A stretch of DNA of 34,941 nt from Gemmatimonas sp. (GCA_023910675.1 JAAVWC010000031.1:1-34941), one strand, 5' to 3'; counted from the first letter of the stretch, positions 16,702 to 28,500 are shown. The notes: generated from the letters alone by a model not told the origin. Translations and numbers: made by a program.

Positions 16702-17069
16702 GGTCGTGGTCGAGGTCGGCGTGGTGGTCTGGGCACCGCCACCACAGTCGGGGCACCGCCACGACAGTCGGGGCACTGCCACGACAGTCGGGGTCTACAA
16801 ACAGTCGGGGTCTCGGCCGGGTCGGGCGCGGCGCTGCGCTGGCTCGTCGGGGTCGGGGAAAAACTGTCGGGGCTGCCCCGACCCCGACCTCGACCTCGAC
16901 ATTTGAGCCCCGACCCCGACCCCGACAGCGAGCGCAGCGAAGCGAAAGACCCGGCCGAGACCTCGACTGTTTGTAGACCCCGACTGTCGTGGCAGTGCCC
17001 CGACTGTCGTGGCGGTGCCCCGACTGTGGTGGCGGTGCCCAGACCACCACGCCGACCTCGACCACGACC
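16702..17069. repeat. Long inverted repeat, 122-bp arms
   Basis: Positions 16702-16823 match the reverse complement of 16948-17069 over 122 nt with a single mismatch (in the 'ACAGTCGGGGTCTC' part). The 124-nt centre is itself GC-rich and repetitive, with runs of CCCCGAC, CCTCGAC and a GTCGGGG-CTG-CCCCGAC stem. The whole could form a hairpin or cruciform. It fills most of the 456-nt gap (16683-17138) between the convergent amtB and 54-residue-peptide genes, so it could also stop transcription. It has no transposase and I see no target-site duplication at its ends. No credible gene lies in it; long ORFs crossing it in several frames are by-products of the low stop-codon content. Confidence 0.95.
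16734..16810. repeat. 20-bp tandem repeat inside the inverted-repeat arm
   Basis: Units of 20 nt read CACCGCCACCACAGTCGGGG (16734-16753), then two near copies at 16754-16773 and 16774-16793, then a shortened unit ending ACAGTCGGGG at 16810. The other arm carries the mirrored set at about 16961-17037. The shared core is ACAGTCGGGG. Confidence 0.9.
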
Positions 17070-17085
17070 CACAAGCATGCACAAA

Positions 17086-17116
17086 CAAAAAGGCCGACTC
17101 ATAAGAGCCGACCTTT
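17086..17116 (-). terminator. Intrinsic terminator of the 54-residue-peptide gene
   Basis: On the minus strand AAAGGTCGGCTC (17116-17105), loop TTAT, GAGTCGGCCTTT (17100-17089) pairs fully as RNA, with two G-U pairs, and continues into a T run (17090-17086 is TTTTT in that strand). It begins 23 nt after the stop codon at 17139. This is the clearest rho-independent terminator in the window. Confidence 0.85.
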
Positions 17117-17138
17117 CGCGATTCAACCGCCGCGAGCC

Positions 17139-17303
17139 TTACGACTCGAATCCGCCCTGCTTCTGCTTCAGCCACGTCAGCGGAATCACAAAGAGCGGCG
17201 ACAGGAACAGGCCGAGCAAAATGTTGATCCAGGTGAGCGCCATGTAGTAGGCGGTCATCCCGAACGAAGCCCAGATCGTGCCGAGGGTGCCGTGCGATTC
17301 CAC
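17139..17303 (-). CDS. Small membrane protein, 54 residues
   Basis: GTG 17303 has GGAGA six nt upstream and opens a 54-residue protein ending at TAA 17139. It starts M-E-S-H-G-T-L-G-T-I-W and is then almost entirely hydrophobic (A-Y-Y-M-A-L-T-W-I-N-I-L-L-G-L-F-L-S-P-L-F-V-I), with room for one long or two short membrane helices, and ends with a basic tail W-L-K-Q-K-Q-G-G. The intrinsic terminator just downstream supports it as a real, separately transcribed gene. A longer reading of the same frame (to 17642) would overlap tilS on the other strand and is unlikely. I do not recognise the family. Confidence 0.65.
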   Translation of the reverse strand: MESHGTLGTIWASFGMTAYYMALTWINILLGLFLSPLFVIPLTWLKQKQGGFES

Positions 17304-17412
17304 TGTGGTTCTCCGGAAGCGAATGATGGCGACGCGGTGCGCCAGAACACCACAAGCGTAGTCGAGTTCGGCCGCCGGTGGTAGGGGGGATCTGCCAGCC
17401 GGTTGACGCCGG

Positions 17413-18813
17413 ATGACCAAAGCGCTTTTGTGTGAAATGGATCGCGCGCTCACGGAGTTCCCCCTACTCGAGGCCCCCGCGTACGACGTCGCCCCCAGCG
17501 ACCTCCTGCGCGCCGTGCTCGAGGTCGCGCTCAAGGGGAGCAACGATCCGCTCGTCCTCGCCGTCTCCGGCGGCCGCGATTCGATGGCGCTCCTCCATGC
17601 CATGGCCCGCTGGGCGCCGCAGCGCATCGCGACGGTAGCCACGTTCGATCATGGCACGGGCAGCTACGCCACCGACGCCGCGAGCCTCGTGGCCGCGCAG
17701 GCCCGCCGGCTGGGGCTCACCGTCGTCCGCGAGCGCGCCCGCACCACCGCCGTCAATGAAGCCGGCTGGCGCGATGCTCGCTGGAGCTTCCTGCGCCGTG
17801 TCGCCCGTGGCTTCACGGCGCGCGTCGTCACCGCGCATACCCGCGATGACCAGCTCGAGACCATCGTCATGCGCGCGCTGCGCGGCAGCGGCGCCCGAGG
17901 GCTGGCGGCGCTCGCCGCGCCGAGCCCCGTGCTGCGCCCCTGGCTTGGCGTGTCGCGGGCCGAGCTGGCGCGGTGGGTGGAGAGCGAGGCGCTGCTCTAC
18001 CTCGAAGACCCCATGAACGCGTCGCTCCGCTTCCTGCGCGGCCGCGTGCGCCACGAGTGGCTCCCCACCTTTGCCCAGAGCGCTCCCGGCTTCGCCGAGG
18101 CGATGCTCGCCCTCGGCGAACGGGCTGCCGCGTGGCGCCGGGACGTGGAGCGCCTGCTCGACGGCAGCGGGATCGCCGTGCACGCCAACGGTGGGCGGCT
18201 CACCGTGCCCGCGCGCTTTCTCGAGCAGACCACCGATGGGGGCCGGGCGGTGCTGTGGCCCGCCATTTGTGCCCGCGTCGGGGTCACGCTCGACGCCAAC
18301 GGAACCCGCGCGGCCGTCGGGTTTACCATGTCGCAGCGGCGTGGAGCGCATATCACGTTGGCCGGTGGGGCGACCATCGAACGCCGGCACGATGGACGGG
18401 GCGATCTGTTCGAGGTCCGCCGCGCTGCGTCCCACGTCGCCATGTGGCCGGTGTACGAAGGGCCGTCAGAGGCGCTGCCGCCCCGGTTCGGGCGGTGGCG
18501 CTTTCGTCGGTTGGGCGTGGAGCCGTTGGCGCACGATGCGTGGTGCATCGGGTTGCCCACGGGGACACCGGTCGTCGTCCGTCCATGGACAGAGGGCGAT
18601 CGCATCCGGACGGCAGGGGCACCAGCAGGGAGACGGGTAACCCGGTACTTTACGGAGTCCCGGGTTCCAGTTCTCGATCGGCCCTCCTGGCCAGTGGTCG
18701 TGGTCGCAGGAGAGCCGGTGTGGATCCCCGGAGTTTGCCGCGGTCTTGCGGCGCCGTCCCGGCCCGGAAGGCCGGAACTGATCTGGTATCGGTGTGAGCG
18801 CGAGTTTGACTGA
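17413..18813 (+). CDS. tilS: tRNA(Ile)-lysidine synthase TilS
   Basis: 466 residues. N-type ATP pyrophosphatase with the PP-loop S-G-G-R-D-S at 52-57; [13 protein letters not shown] (about 140) and G-S-G-A-R-G-L follow as in TilS. The TilS C-terminal domain is recognisable in [10 protein letters not shown] and [13 protein letters not shown]. The enzyme adds lysine to C34 of the tRNA-Ile with CAU anticodon so that it reads AUA. Start ATG 17413 is the first in frame; ATG 17437 is an alternative, and neither has a clear ribosome site. It opens the long + strand gene run, and the order tilS-hpt-ftsH is the same as in Bacillus and many other bacteria. Confidence 0.93.
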   Translation: MTKALLCEMDRALTEFPLLEAPAYDVAPSDLLRAVLEVALKGSNDPLVLAVSGGRDSMALLHAMARWAPQRIATVATFDHGTGSYATDAASLVAAQARRLGLTVVRERARTTAVNEAGWRDARWSFLRRVARGFTARVVTAHTRDDQLETIVMRALRGSGARGLAALAAPSPVLRPWLGVSRAELARWVESEALLYLEDPMNASLRFLRGRVRHEWLPTFAQSAPGFAEAMLALGERAAAWRRDVERLLDGSGIAVHANGGRLTVPARFLEQTTDGGRAVLWPAICARVGVTLDANGTRAAVGFTMSQRRGAHITLAGGATIERRHDGRGDLFEVRRAASHVAMWPVYEGPSEALPPRFGRWRFRRLGVEPLAHDAWCIGLPTGTPVVVRPWTEGDRIRTAGAPAGRRVTRYFTESRVPVLDRPSWPVVVVAGEPVWIPGVCRGLAAPSRPGRPELIWYRCEREFD

Positions 18814-19366
18814 ACATTCTGCCCCGCCCGAGGATCCTCGGCTCGACGGCCGCGCCGTCAAGCGCATCGTCTATGACGCGAGCGCCATCAACGCGCGCGT
18901 TCAGTCGTTGGGTGAGGAAATCACGGCGGCCTACCCCGATGGTGATTTGCTGGTGCTGGGGCTGCTCAAGGGAAGCTTTATCTTCCTGAGCGACCTCGTG
19001 CGCCATATTGCCCGTCCGTTGCAGGTGGACTTTCTGGTCGCGTCGTCGTACGGCGACGCCATGGAATCGAGCGGTGTCGTGCGTTTGCTCTACGATCCGG
19101 AAACGGAATTGGAAGGCAAACACATTCTTCTCGTTGAGGACATCGTCGATTCCGGTCGGACGCTCAACCGGCTCATCGAACTGCTCGGTGAGCGCAAGCC
19201 GACGTCGCTCGAAATCTGCGCGCTGCTGCACAAGCATATCGCGACAGAGCTTCATCATCCCACGCGGTTCATCGGGTTCGATGCGCCGCACGAATTTCTG
19301 GTAGGGTACGGGCTAGATCATGCCGAGAATTTCCGGCACCTCCCGTATGTCGCCAGCCTGCAGTAA
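18794..19366 (+). CDS. hpt: Hypoxanthine phosphoribosyltransferase
   Basis: 190 residues from GTG 18794, overlapping the end of tilS by 20 nt. The PRPP-binding motif [10 protein letters not shown] lies at 114-123, the pyrophosphate loop L-K-G-S at 58-61, and the flexible-loop segment S-S-Y-G-D around 84-88. The first about 15 residues are a poorly conserved extension, so a later start is possible, but no other good start codon is present. The enzyme recycles hypoxanthine and guanine to IMP and GMP; a purine nucleoside phosphorylase that releases these bases is encoded 5 kb downstream in the same gene run. Confidence 0.94.
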   Translation: MSASLTEHSAPPEDPRLDGRAVKRIVYDASAINARVQSLGEEITAAYPDGDLLVLGLLKGSFIFLSDLVRHIARPLQVDFLVASSYGDAMESSGVVRLLYDPETELEGKHILLVEDIVDSGRTLNRLIELLGERKPTSLEICALLHKHIATELHHPTRFIGFDAPHEFLVGYGLDHAENFRHLPYVASLQ

Positions 19367-19378
19367 GGCGGTTATCCC

Positions 19379-21364
<1,986 letters not shown>

Positions 21365-21376
21365 GCCGACGCCGCC

Positions 21377-23209
21377 TTGAGTACCTCGCGTCCGTTCAAG
21401 TTGCCGTCTCCCATCGTCGCCGCAGTCGTGGCGACGATGGTGCTTTTCGGCCTCTATCTTTCCACTGCGGCGCCCGATCTCACCTTCTGGGACGCTGCGG
21501 AACTTATGGCCGCTGCCCACACGCTGGGTATTCCGCACCCGCCCGGTACCCCGCTTTGGGTGCTCCTGGGCAAAGTCGCCGCCATGCTCTTCAGCAGTGC
21601 GCCGCCGCCGCGCGCCATCACGCTCCTGTCGGTGTGGAGTGGCGCGATCACGGGCGGCGTGACAGCCCTCATCGCCGCCAACTGGATTGGCGCTCGCGGC
21701 GCGGTGGTCAGCGCCGTCATGGCCGGCGCCATGTACAGCGTGTGGAACAACGCCACCGAGACCGAAGTGTATGCCGTGGCGCTGCTGGCGAGTGTCGTCA
21801 TGCTCGCTGCGGGCGAGTATGCCGGTCGCGCCGAGACCACGGCACCCATGCGCTTGCGCGCGCGCGCACTCATCGCGTTCCTGTGCGGACTCGCGGTGCC
21901 GCTGCATCTCTCCGTACTCGTCGCGCTCCCGGCCGCCATCGCCTTGGCGTGGCGAGGCGAACGGCCGCGCCTGCGCGACCTGCTGGCATGGGGCACGCTG
22001 GCGGCGCTCGGCTTTTCTGCCGTCGTGCTGCTGCCGCTGTTGTCGTCGCGCAATCCGGCGCTCGACTCCGGCGATCCCGAAACATGGCGCTCGCTCGTGG
22101 CGGTCTTGCGCCGCGAGCAATACGCGGTGGCTGGACTCTGGCCGCGCATGGCGCCGCTCTGGCTGCAGGTCGGCAATGTGTTCCAGTGGGCCGACTGGCA
22201 GGTCGCCTTCGGCCTGCATCCCCAGCCCACCGCTGGACTCTGGCGCACCTCCATCACGGTGCTCTGGTGCTGGTTCGCCGGGCTCGGCGTGCGGCAGCTG
22301 TGGCAACACGATGTGCGCGTGGGGCGCGCCATGCTGCTGTTGCTGCTGAGTGCGTCGTGTGGCGTGGCGGTATGGCTCAACATGCGCGCCGGCCCAACCT
22401 TCGGGGTGGGGATCCTCCCCGAGGGCGCGGTTCATGAGGCCCGTGAGCGCGACTACTTCTTCGTGCTCGCCTTCTGGGCGTGGGGGCTGCTGGCCGGTGT
22501 GGGAGTGAGCGCGATCGCCGCGACGTTCGCGCGCCGGCTGCCCGCGCCGGTGGCGTTGCTCCCCTTCGCCCTCGTGATGGTCCCGGTGCTCGGCAATCGC
22601 GATGTGGCCGACCGGACCCGCGAGCCCGTTGCCACGCTGCCGCGTACGTATGCCCGCCTGTTGCTCGATGCCGTCCCTCGCAATGGCGTCCTGGTCGCCG
22701 CCGGTGACAACGACAGCTTTCCCCTCTGGTACCTGCAGATGGTGGAGGAGTACCGCGCCGATGTCACCGTCGTCACGGTGCCGCTCATGGGAGCGACCTG
22801 GTACCGGGCATCGCTCACGCGGCAGCAACTCCTCGCCCCGGAAGCCGTGACCCGCTGGCCCGGGCTGTCGGCCGCCTTGCGGTCGGTCATGATTCACGCC
22901 GAAGGGCGCCGGCGCGCGGTGCGGGTGAGCACCCTGCTCACGAGGAAGGATCGTGTGTTGCTCGACCCCACACGCGGTTGGGCGCTGCAAGGGCTCGTCT
23001 ACGCCCCCGACAGCATGGTGGCGGCCGGCACCACCGGGCGCGATCTGGCAGCGTTGCGGCGAAGCCGTGAGCAGGTGCCAGCCAGTGCACTCGCGCCGCT
23101 GCCGCCGGCCGCCGATCCCGCCGCCGAAACGGTGCAGGAACTGCTCCGCTGCACGCGAGTGTCTACCGTGGTGGACTCGTTACTTGTGTCAGGGTGTGGC
23201 GGTGTCTAA
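21377..23209 (+). CDS. DUF2723 multi-pass membrane protein (putative GT-C-type glycosyltransferase)
   Basis: 610 residues from TTG 21377, the only early start in frame that keeps the first membrane helix. The hallmark of DUF2723 is present: L-T-F-W-D-A-A-E-L-M-A-A-A, then G-I-P-H-P-P-G-T-P-L-W, in the first loop, as in GT-C fold enzymes where an Asp here is catalytic. About ten hydrophobic helices follow, with H-E-A-R-E-R-D-Y-F in a later loop and a soluble C-terminal part containing G-D-N-D-S-F-P-L-W-Y-L-Q, also typical. Members are thought to transfer sugars from lipid carriers to proteins or glycans in the periplasm; the acceptor is unknown. It lies between ftsH and the YggS gene with 11-12 nt gaps, so is part of the same transcript. 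Confidence 0.82.
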   Translation: MSTSRPFKLPSPIVAAVVATMVLFGLYLSTAAPDLTFWDAAELMAAAHTLGIPHPPGTPLWVLLGKVAAMLFSSAPPPRAITLLSVWSGAITGGVTALIAANWIGARGAVVSAVMAGAMYSVWNNATETEVYAVALLASVVMLAAGEYAGRAETTAPMRLRARALIAFLCGLAVPLHLSVLVALPAAIALAWRGERPRLRDLLAWGTLAALGFSAVVLLPLLSSRNPALDSGDPETWRSLVAVLRREQYAVAGLWPRMAPLWLQVGNVFQWADWQVAFGLHPQPTAGLWRTSITVLWCWFAGLGVRQLWQHDVRVGRAMLLLLLSASCGVAVWLNMRAGPTFGVGILPEGAVHEARERDYFFVLAFWAWGLLAGVGVSAIAATFARRLPAPVALLPFALVMVPVLGNRDVADRTREPVATLPRTYARLLLDAVPRNGVLVAAGDNDSFPLWYLQMVEEYRADVTVVTVPLMGATWYRASLTRQQLLAPEAVTRWPGLSAALRSVMIHAEGRRRAVRVSTLLTRKDRVLLDPTRGWALQGLVYAPDSMVAAGTTGRDLAALRRSREQVPASALAPLPPAADPAAETVQELLRCTRVSTVVDSLLVSGCGGV

Positions 23210-23220
23210 CCTTATGTGCT

Positions 23221-23928
23221 ATGGCAATTTCCGACCATGTTGCGGCCATCGTGCCGCAGGCCGTTCAGGAGGCGGTGGCGGAGGTGCGGACACGCATCGC
23301 CGGCGCCCGCGCTCGCGGCGGACATGGGCAGGACGTGACGCTCGTCGCGGTCACCAAAACGCATGGCCCGGATGCCGTTGAAGCGGCGTACGCGTGCGGC
23401 GTGACCGACGTCGGCGAGAACAAGGTGCAGGAAGCCGAATCCAAAATGGCGCGGGTGACGGTGCCTGTACGGTGGCACCTCATTGGTCATTTGCAGCGCA
23501 ACAAGGCCAAGCAGGCGCTTCGCTTCTCGCTCGTGCACGGCATGGATAGTGAACGGCTGGCGGTGGCGCTGCACGACGAAGCGGTCAAGGCGGGGCGCAC
23601 GCTCGACGTACTGTTGCAGGTGAACGTGAGTGGAGAAGCGAGCAAGAGCGGCGTGGCCCCACACGATGTGCCGGCGCTCGCCGAGCGGCTTCATGCGTTG
23701 TCGGCGCTGCGGGTACGCGGCGTGATGACGATGGCACCGTTCGATGCCGCCGAAGGGCTGTTGCGCGAGGTGTTCGCAGGCGCACGCGCGCTCCGCAGTA
23801 CGTTGCAGGCGGCCGGGCACGGCGCCGAGTGGCTCAGTATGGGGATGTCCGGCGATTACGAACTCGCCGTGGAGGAAGGGGCCACGCATGTGCGCCTCGG
23901 TACCGTGCTTTTCGGCAGTCGGACCTGA
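23221..23928 (+). CDS. YggS/PROSC family pyridoxal-phosphate homeostasis protein
   Basis: 235 residues from ATG 23221; nine more residues upstream from 23194 are in frame but overlap the previous gene. Alanine-racemase-like barrel with the PLP lysine K46 in V-A-V-T-K-T-H-G. Further family motifs: D-V-G-E-N-K-V-Q-E, W-H-L-I-G-H-L-Q-R-N-K, V-N-V-S-G-E-A-S-K-S-G, and at the end W-L-S-M-G-M-S-G-D-Y-E-L-A-V with R-L-G-T-V-L-F-G. The protein binds PLP without a known catalytic reaction and buffers vitamin B6 and amino acid metabolism. In many bacteria yggS-like genes sit next to divIVA or cell-division genes, as here. Confidence 0.93.
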   Translation: MAISDHVAAIVPQAVQEAVAEVRTRIAGARARGGHGQDVTLVAVTKTHGPDAVEAAYACGVTDVGENKVQEAESKMARVTVPVRWHLIGHLQRNKAKQALRFSLVHGMDSERLAVALHDEAVKAGRTLDVLLQVNVSGEASKSGVAPHDVPALAERLHALSALRVRGVMTMAPFDAAEGLLREVFAGARALRSTLQAAGHGAEWLSMGMSGDYELAVEEGATHVRLGTVLFGSRT

Positions 23929-23945
23929 CGCATACGAGACCGCGA

Positions 23946-24551
23946 ATGACCGACGAGAGTTACCAAGGGTTCCATCTCACCGCGCTCGACGCACGCCGAT
24001 TCGATTTCGGCAATGCGTTGCGTGGCTACGATCGTACACGTGTCGATCAGTTCCGTGATCAGGTCGCCGAGGAACTCGAACGCCTCGCGCGCGCCAATCA
24101 GGAGCTCGATCAGAAGGCGCGCAACTTCCACGAGCAGCTCAAGGCCTTCCGCGAGCGCGACAAGGCGCTCAACGAAGCGCTGGTCAGCGCGCAGCAGCTG
24201 CGCGGCGAAATCCGCGAGCAGGCGGAGCGTGAAGCGCAGCTGATCGTGCGTGAGGCGCAGCAGGAAGCCGATCGGCAGCTGCAGTCGGTGCGCGACGAAG
24301 TGGCGCGCGCGCAGCAGGAGCTGCAGGCGCTCTGGCGTACGCGTCGCTCCTACGTGGCGCAGTTGCGGCACCAGCTCGAGCGCCAACTGGCCGAGCTCAA
24401 CTCCACCGAACAGGACCCTGTGCCCGGTTTCACGGCGCCACGACCGGCCGAGCCCGACGCCAGCGTCGTCCAGGACCTCCGGCAATTGCCACCGCGCAAC
24501 GTGGCGCCCACCCCGTCATGGCTCGACGCCGTGATGGAGGACGAACGATGA
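23946..24551 (+). CDS. DivIVA-domain coiled-coil protein
   Basis: 201 residues from ATG 23946. The N-terminal domain fits DivIVA/GpsB: L-T-A-L-D-A-R-R-F-D-F, then L-R-G-Y-D-R-T-R-V-D-Q-F, which in DivIVA binds curved membrane. Residues about 40-165 are a long coiled coil rich in E-Q-A-E-R-E-A-Q repeats, and the last 40 are Pro-rich and disordered. DivIVA proteins mark poles or division sites. Its stop overlaps the start of the phosphorylase gene by 4 nt (ATGA). Which cell-shape role it has in this phylum is unknown. Confidence 0.85.
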   Translation: MTDESYQGFHLTALDARRFDFGNALRGYDRTRVDQFRDQVAEELERLARANQELDQKARNFHEQLKAFRERDKALNEALVSAQQLRGEIREQAEREAQLIVREAQQEADRQLQSVRDEVARAQQELQALWRTRRSYVAQLRHQLERQLAELNSTEQDPVPGFTAPRPAEPDASVVQDLRQLPPRNVAPTPSWLDAVMEDER

Positions 24552-25471
24552 GCACGAGCCATGTTCCGGGGCCCACCGGGCCAGGCGCGCGTCCGCAACT
24601 CCAGTACACCCAGGAGCACAACGCCGTCGGGCTGTCGCATCCGGCCCTCGGTCTGCATGCACGCGAACGCATCGAGGCGTGTGCGCAAGCAGTGCGCAAG
24701 CGCTTCCCGCAGCCCATCGACGCCGCCGTCATTCTGGGTACCGGGCTCGGAGCGCTCGCCGACGAGATCGAGGTGGAGCAGGTCATCGAGTACGGTGAGC
24801 TCCCCAACTTCCCGCTGTCCACCGTCGAGTCGCACCGTGGACGGTTGTTGTGCGGCACGCTCGGCGGCAAGACGATCATCGCCATGCAGGGGCGCTTTCA
24901 CGCGTATGAAGGCTACTCGCTGCAGCAGGTCACCTTTCCGGTGCGCGTGCTGCGCGCCCTCGGTGCGCAGACGCTCATCGTGAGCAACGCCTGCGGCGGC
25001 ATGCATCCGCTCTGGGCCCCCGGTGATCTCATGCTCATCTCGGATCACATCAACCTGCTTGGCGACAATCCGCTCATCGGCCCGAACGACGACACCATCG
25101 GCCCGCGCTTCCCCGATATGTCGGAGCCGTACGACCCCGCCCTGCGCGCCATCGCACGTGAGGTGGCGCTCGCCAACGGGGTGGCACTGCGCGAAGGCGT
25201 GTACGTGGCGGTGCAGGGCCCCAATCTCGAAACGCGCGCCGAGTACCGCTTCCTGCGCGGCATCGGTGCCGATGTCGTGGGCATGAGCACCGTGCCCGAA
25301 GTCATCGTCGCGGTGCATGGCGGCATGCGCGTACTCGGGTTGTCCATCATTACCGATCAGTGCCTGCCTGACTCGCTCAAACCCGCGTTCGTCCCCGAGA
25401 TCATCGCGGTGGCCAAGCGCGCCGAGCCCAAGCTGACCGCCGTGGTGAAGGGCATTCTCGCCCGCCTGTAA
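24548..25471 (+). CDS. Purine nucleoside phosphorylase (trimeric type)
   Basis: 307 residues from ATG 24548. Phosphate-site motifs of the trimeric PNP/MTAP family: L-G-T-G-L-G at 63-68, S-H-R-G at 95-98, G-R-F-H-A-Y-E-G-Y at 115-123; S-N-A-C-G-G at 146-151, base-site Glu228 in G-P-N-L-E-T-R and M246 in V-V-G-M-S-T. Residue 270, in S-I-I-T-D, is Asp where classical 6-oxopurine-specific enzymes have Asn; Asp is what adenine-accepting MTAP has. The N-terminal 28 residues are an extension. It cleaves purine nucleosides with phosphate to base and (deoxy)ribose-1-phosphate, feeding hpt. The preference among inosine, guanosine and adenosine is not settled by sequence. Confidence 0.93.
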   Translation: MSTSHVPGPTGPGARPQLQYTQEHNAVGLSHPALGLHARERIEACAQAVRKRFPQPIDAAVILGTGLGALADEIEVEQVIEYGELPNFPLSTVESHRGRLLCGTLGGKTIIAMQGRFHAYEGYSLQQVTFPVRVLRALGAQTLIVSNACGGMHPLWAPGDLMLISDHINLLGDNPLIGPNDDTIGPRFPDMSEPYDPALRAIAREVALANGVALREGVYVAVQGPNLETRAEYRFLRGIGADVVGMSTVPEVIVAVHGGMRVLGLSIITDQCLPDSLKPAFVPEIIAVAKRAEPKLTAVVKGILARL

Positions 25472-25506
25472 GCTCTCCCGATCGACGCTTTCCCTTTCTG
25501 GTGATT

Positions 25507-28500
25507 ATGACGCAGGACGCCGTGTTGTACCCGTTGCTCCCCGATACGAACGCCGACGCGCTCGAGCGTGGCATTCTCGCGCAGTGGGATGCCGAGAAGC
25601 TCTTCGAGCAGTCGCAGGCGGCGCGTGCGAACGCCAAGCCGTTCGTGTTCTTCGAGGGACCGCCAACGGCCAACGGACGTCCCGGCATTCACCATGTGTT
25701 CGCGCGCACCATCAAGGACCTCTTCTGCCGCCATCGCGCGATGCAGGGGTTCTACGTGCCGCGCAAGGCCGGCTGGGACACGCATGGCCTGCCGGTCGAA
25801 ATCGAAGTCGAGAAGGAGCTGCAGCGCGAAGAAGCGGCACGCCAGGGCGTTGACCCGAGCGAGATCGCGAAGCTTGGCGGCAAGCAGCTCATCGAGCAGG
25901 TCGGCGTTGCGGAGTTCAATCGCCGCTGCCGCGAAAGCGTGTGGAAGTATCGCGGCGAGTGGGAGAAGCTGTCGCATCGTACGGCGTACTGGCTCGACTA
26001 CGACAACCCGTACGTCACCTACTCGCACGATTTCGTGGAGAGTGTGTGGTGGGCACTGCGCACCATGCACGAGAAGAGTCTGCTCGTGCGCGGGCACAAG
26101 ATCCTGCCGTATTGCGCGCGCTGCGGGACCGCGCTCTCGAGCCACGAAGTCGCACAGGGATACGACGACGTCGAAGATCCGAGCGTGTACGTCGCCCTCG
26201 ATCTGCTCGACGCCGACGGCAACGCGCCCGCGATGCGCCGCCGCATCCTCGTGTGGACCACTACGCCGTGGACGCTCGTGTCCAACACGGCGCTCGCGGT
26301 GCACCCCGACCTCACCTACGCCGAACTGCGCAAGAAGTCGGGCGCCGAGTTCACGATCATTCTGGCTGACGCGCGCGTGGCGGGGGTGCTCGGTGGTGAC
26401 TGGGCCGATCGGTGGGACGTCATCGGCACCATGAAGGGCTCCGACCTCGCCGGGCGTCGCTATCGTCGTCCGCTCGACTGGGTAGAGTACCCCGCCGAAG
26501 GGCGCCACGAGATCATTGTCCCCGAAGCGTTCGTGTCGGCCGACGATGGTTCCGGCGTCGTACACATGGCGCCCGCGTTCGGCGCCGACGACTACGCCGC
26601 CGGTCAGCGTCATGGGCTTGCCTTCGTGCAGCCGGTCAACGCGCGCGGCGAGTTTGTCGAAGGCACGCCGGAAGTGGCCGGGCTGTTCGTCAAGAAGGCC
26701 GACGCGCGCATTCTGGAAGTGCTCAAGGAGCGCGACGTGCTCTGGAAGGCGAGCCAGTTCGTGCACTCGTATCCGCATTGCTGGCGCTGCGGCACTCCGC
26801 TGCTGTACTACGCGCGCGGCTCGTGGTTCGTGCGCACCACGGTCATGCGTGACGCGCTGCTGTCGCGCAACGCGCAGGTGAATTGGAATCCCAGCGAAGT
26901 GGGCACCGGTCGCTTCGGCGAGTGGCTGTCGAACAACGTCGACTGGGCCATCTCGCGCGACCGCTACTGGGGCACGCCGTTGCCGGTGTGGGTGAACGAC
27001 GAAGACCCCACCGATATCGACGTCATCGGCAATTATGCCGATCTCGCCGAGCGTATCGGGCGTCCGCTGCCGGACGACTTCGATCCGCACAAGCCGCACA
27101 TCGACCAGTACACGTGGCCCGCCAAGAGCGGCACGGGCACGATGCGGCGCGTGCCCGAAGTCATCGATACCTGGTTCGACTCGGGGTCGATGCCCTTCGC
27201 GCAGTGGCATTATCCGTTCGAACACAAGGACATCGTCGCGGCACAGTTCCCCGCCGACTTCATCTGCGAAGGCGTCGACCAGACGCGTGGGTGGTTCTAT
27301 TCGCTGCTCGCGATCGCGACGACGCTGGGGGATGCGCTGCCGAACAACGCGCATGACCAGGCGGCGCCCTATCGCAATGTGGTCGTGAACGATCTCGTGC
27401 TCGACGCGCAGGGACAGAAGATGTCCAAGTCGAAGGGCAACGTGGTCAACCCGTGGGAGGTCATGGAACGTCATGGCGCCGACGCAGTGCGTCTGTTCCT
27501 CGTGGCCTCGAGCCAGGTGTGGGTGCCGCGTCGTTTCGACGAAAACGCCATTCGCGAAACCGCCGGCCGCTTCCTGCTCACGTTCCGCAACGTCTACAAC
27601 GGCATCTTTGCGCAGTACGCCAACTTCGGCTGGCAGCCCAGTGCCAACGATCCGGCCGTCGCCGATCGCCCGGCACTCGATCGCTGGATTCTGTCGCGGC
27701 TCACGCGCGTCGAACAGGAAGTGAACCGGCATCTCGAGAGTTACGACGCCACGTTGGCAGCGCGCCGCGTCATGCAGTTCATGGACGACGACGTCTCCAA
27801 GTGGTACGTGCGTCAGAGCCGGGCGCGCTTCTACGACATCGACGGCGCCGACAACCGGGCCGCCTTCGCCACGTTGCACGAAGTGCTCACGGTGACCTGC
27901 CGGCTGCTGGCGCCCTTCGCGCCGTTCATCACCGACGCGGTCCACCGCGCGCTCACCGGAACTTCGGTGCACCTCGCGCCGTACACGCGTGAGCAGCCCA
28001 CGCCCGTCGACGACACGCTCGAGACGGCCATGGACGACGTGCGCACGCTCGCCGGTCTGGCGCACGCGGCGCGCGACGTGGCCGACGTGAAGGTGCGTCA
28101 GCCGCTGCCGTCGCTGCAGTGTGTGGTGCCCGGCAATGTCACCGCCGTGTCCGAGTTGGGCGCGCTGCTGGCGTCGGAGTTAAACGTGAAACGGGTCGAG
28201 TTCGTCACCTCCACCGACGCCCTGGTGTCGTTGGAAGCCAAGGCGAACTTCCGTACCCTCGGCAAGAAGTTCGGGAAGGAAACGCCGTTGGTGGCCGAGG
28301 CCGTCGCGGCGCTCGGCTCCGAGCAGCTCCGGCCGCTCACCGCCGGCGAGAACCTCACGGTCGTGGTCGGCGGGGTGGAACGCTTGATTGCGCCGGACGA
28401 CGTTGCCATCATCCGGCGTGCGTCCGGGGCGGCGGTGGTGCAGGAGAACGGCGGCTACGGTGTGGCGCTCGATCCCACCATCACCCCCGAGCTCCGCGAA

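Noticed and set aside
16734..16810. Short regular repeats that might be a CRISPR array
   Set aside because: The 20-nt units follow each other directly with no unique spacers, are themselves part of the inverted repeat, and no cas gene is present.
15300..17126. 608-residue minus-strand ORF covering amtB and the inverted repeat
   Set aside because: It is antisense to a clear amtB gene, its protein is Arg/His-rich low-complexity text without any domain, and it exists because high-GC DNA has few stop codons.
24548..25506. T-box or other riboswitch before ileS
   Set aside because: Only 35 nt separate the phosphorylase stop from the ileS start, far too short for a T-box, and no specifier-type stem is visible.
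25357..28065. 902-residue minus-strand ORF opposite ileS
   Set aside because: Antisense shadow of a conserved synthetase; the protein has no recognisable motif and skewed composition. The same holds for the long antisense ORFs at 1263-2423, 19313-21148 and 21335-22990.
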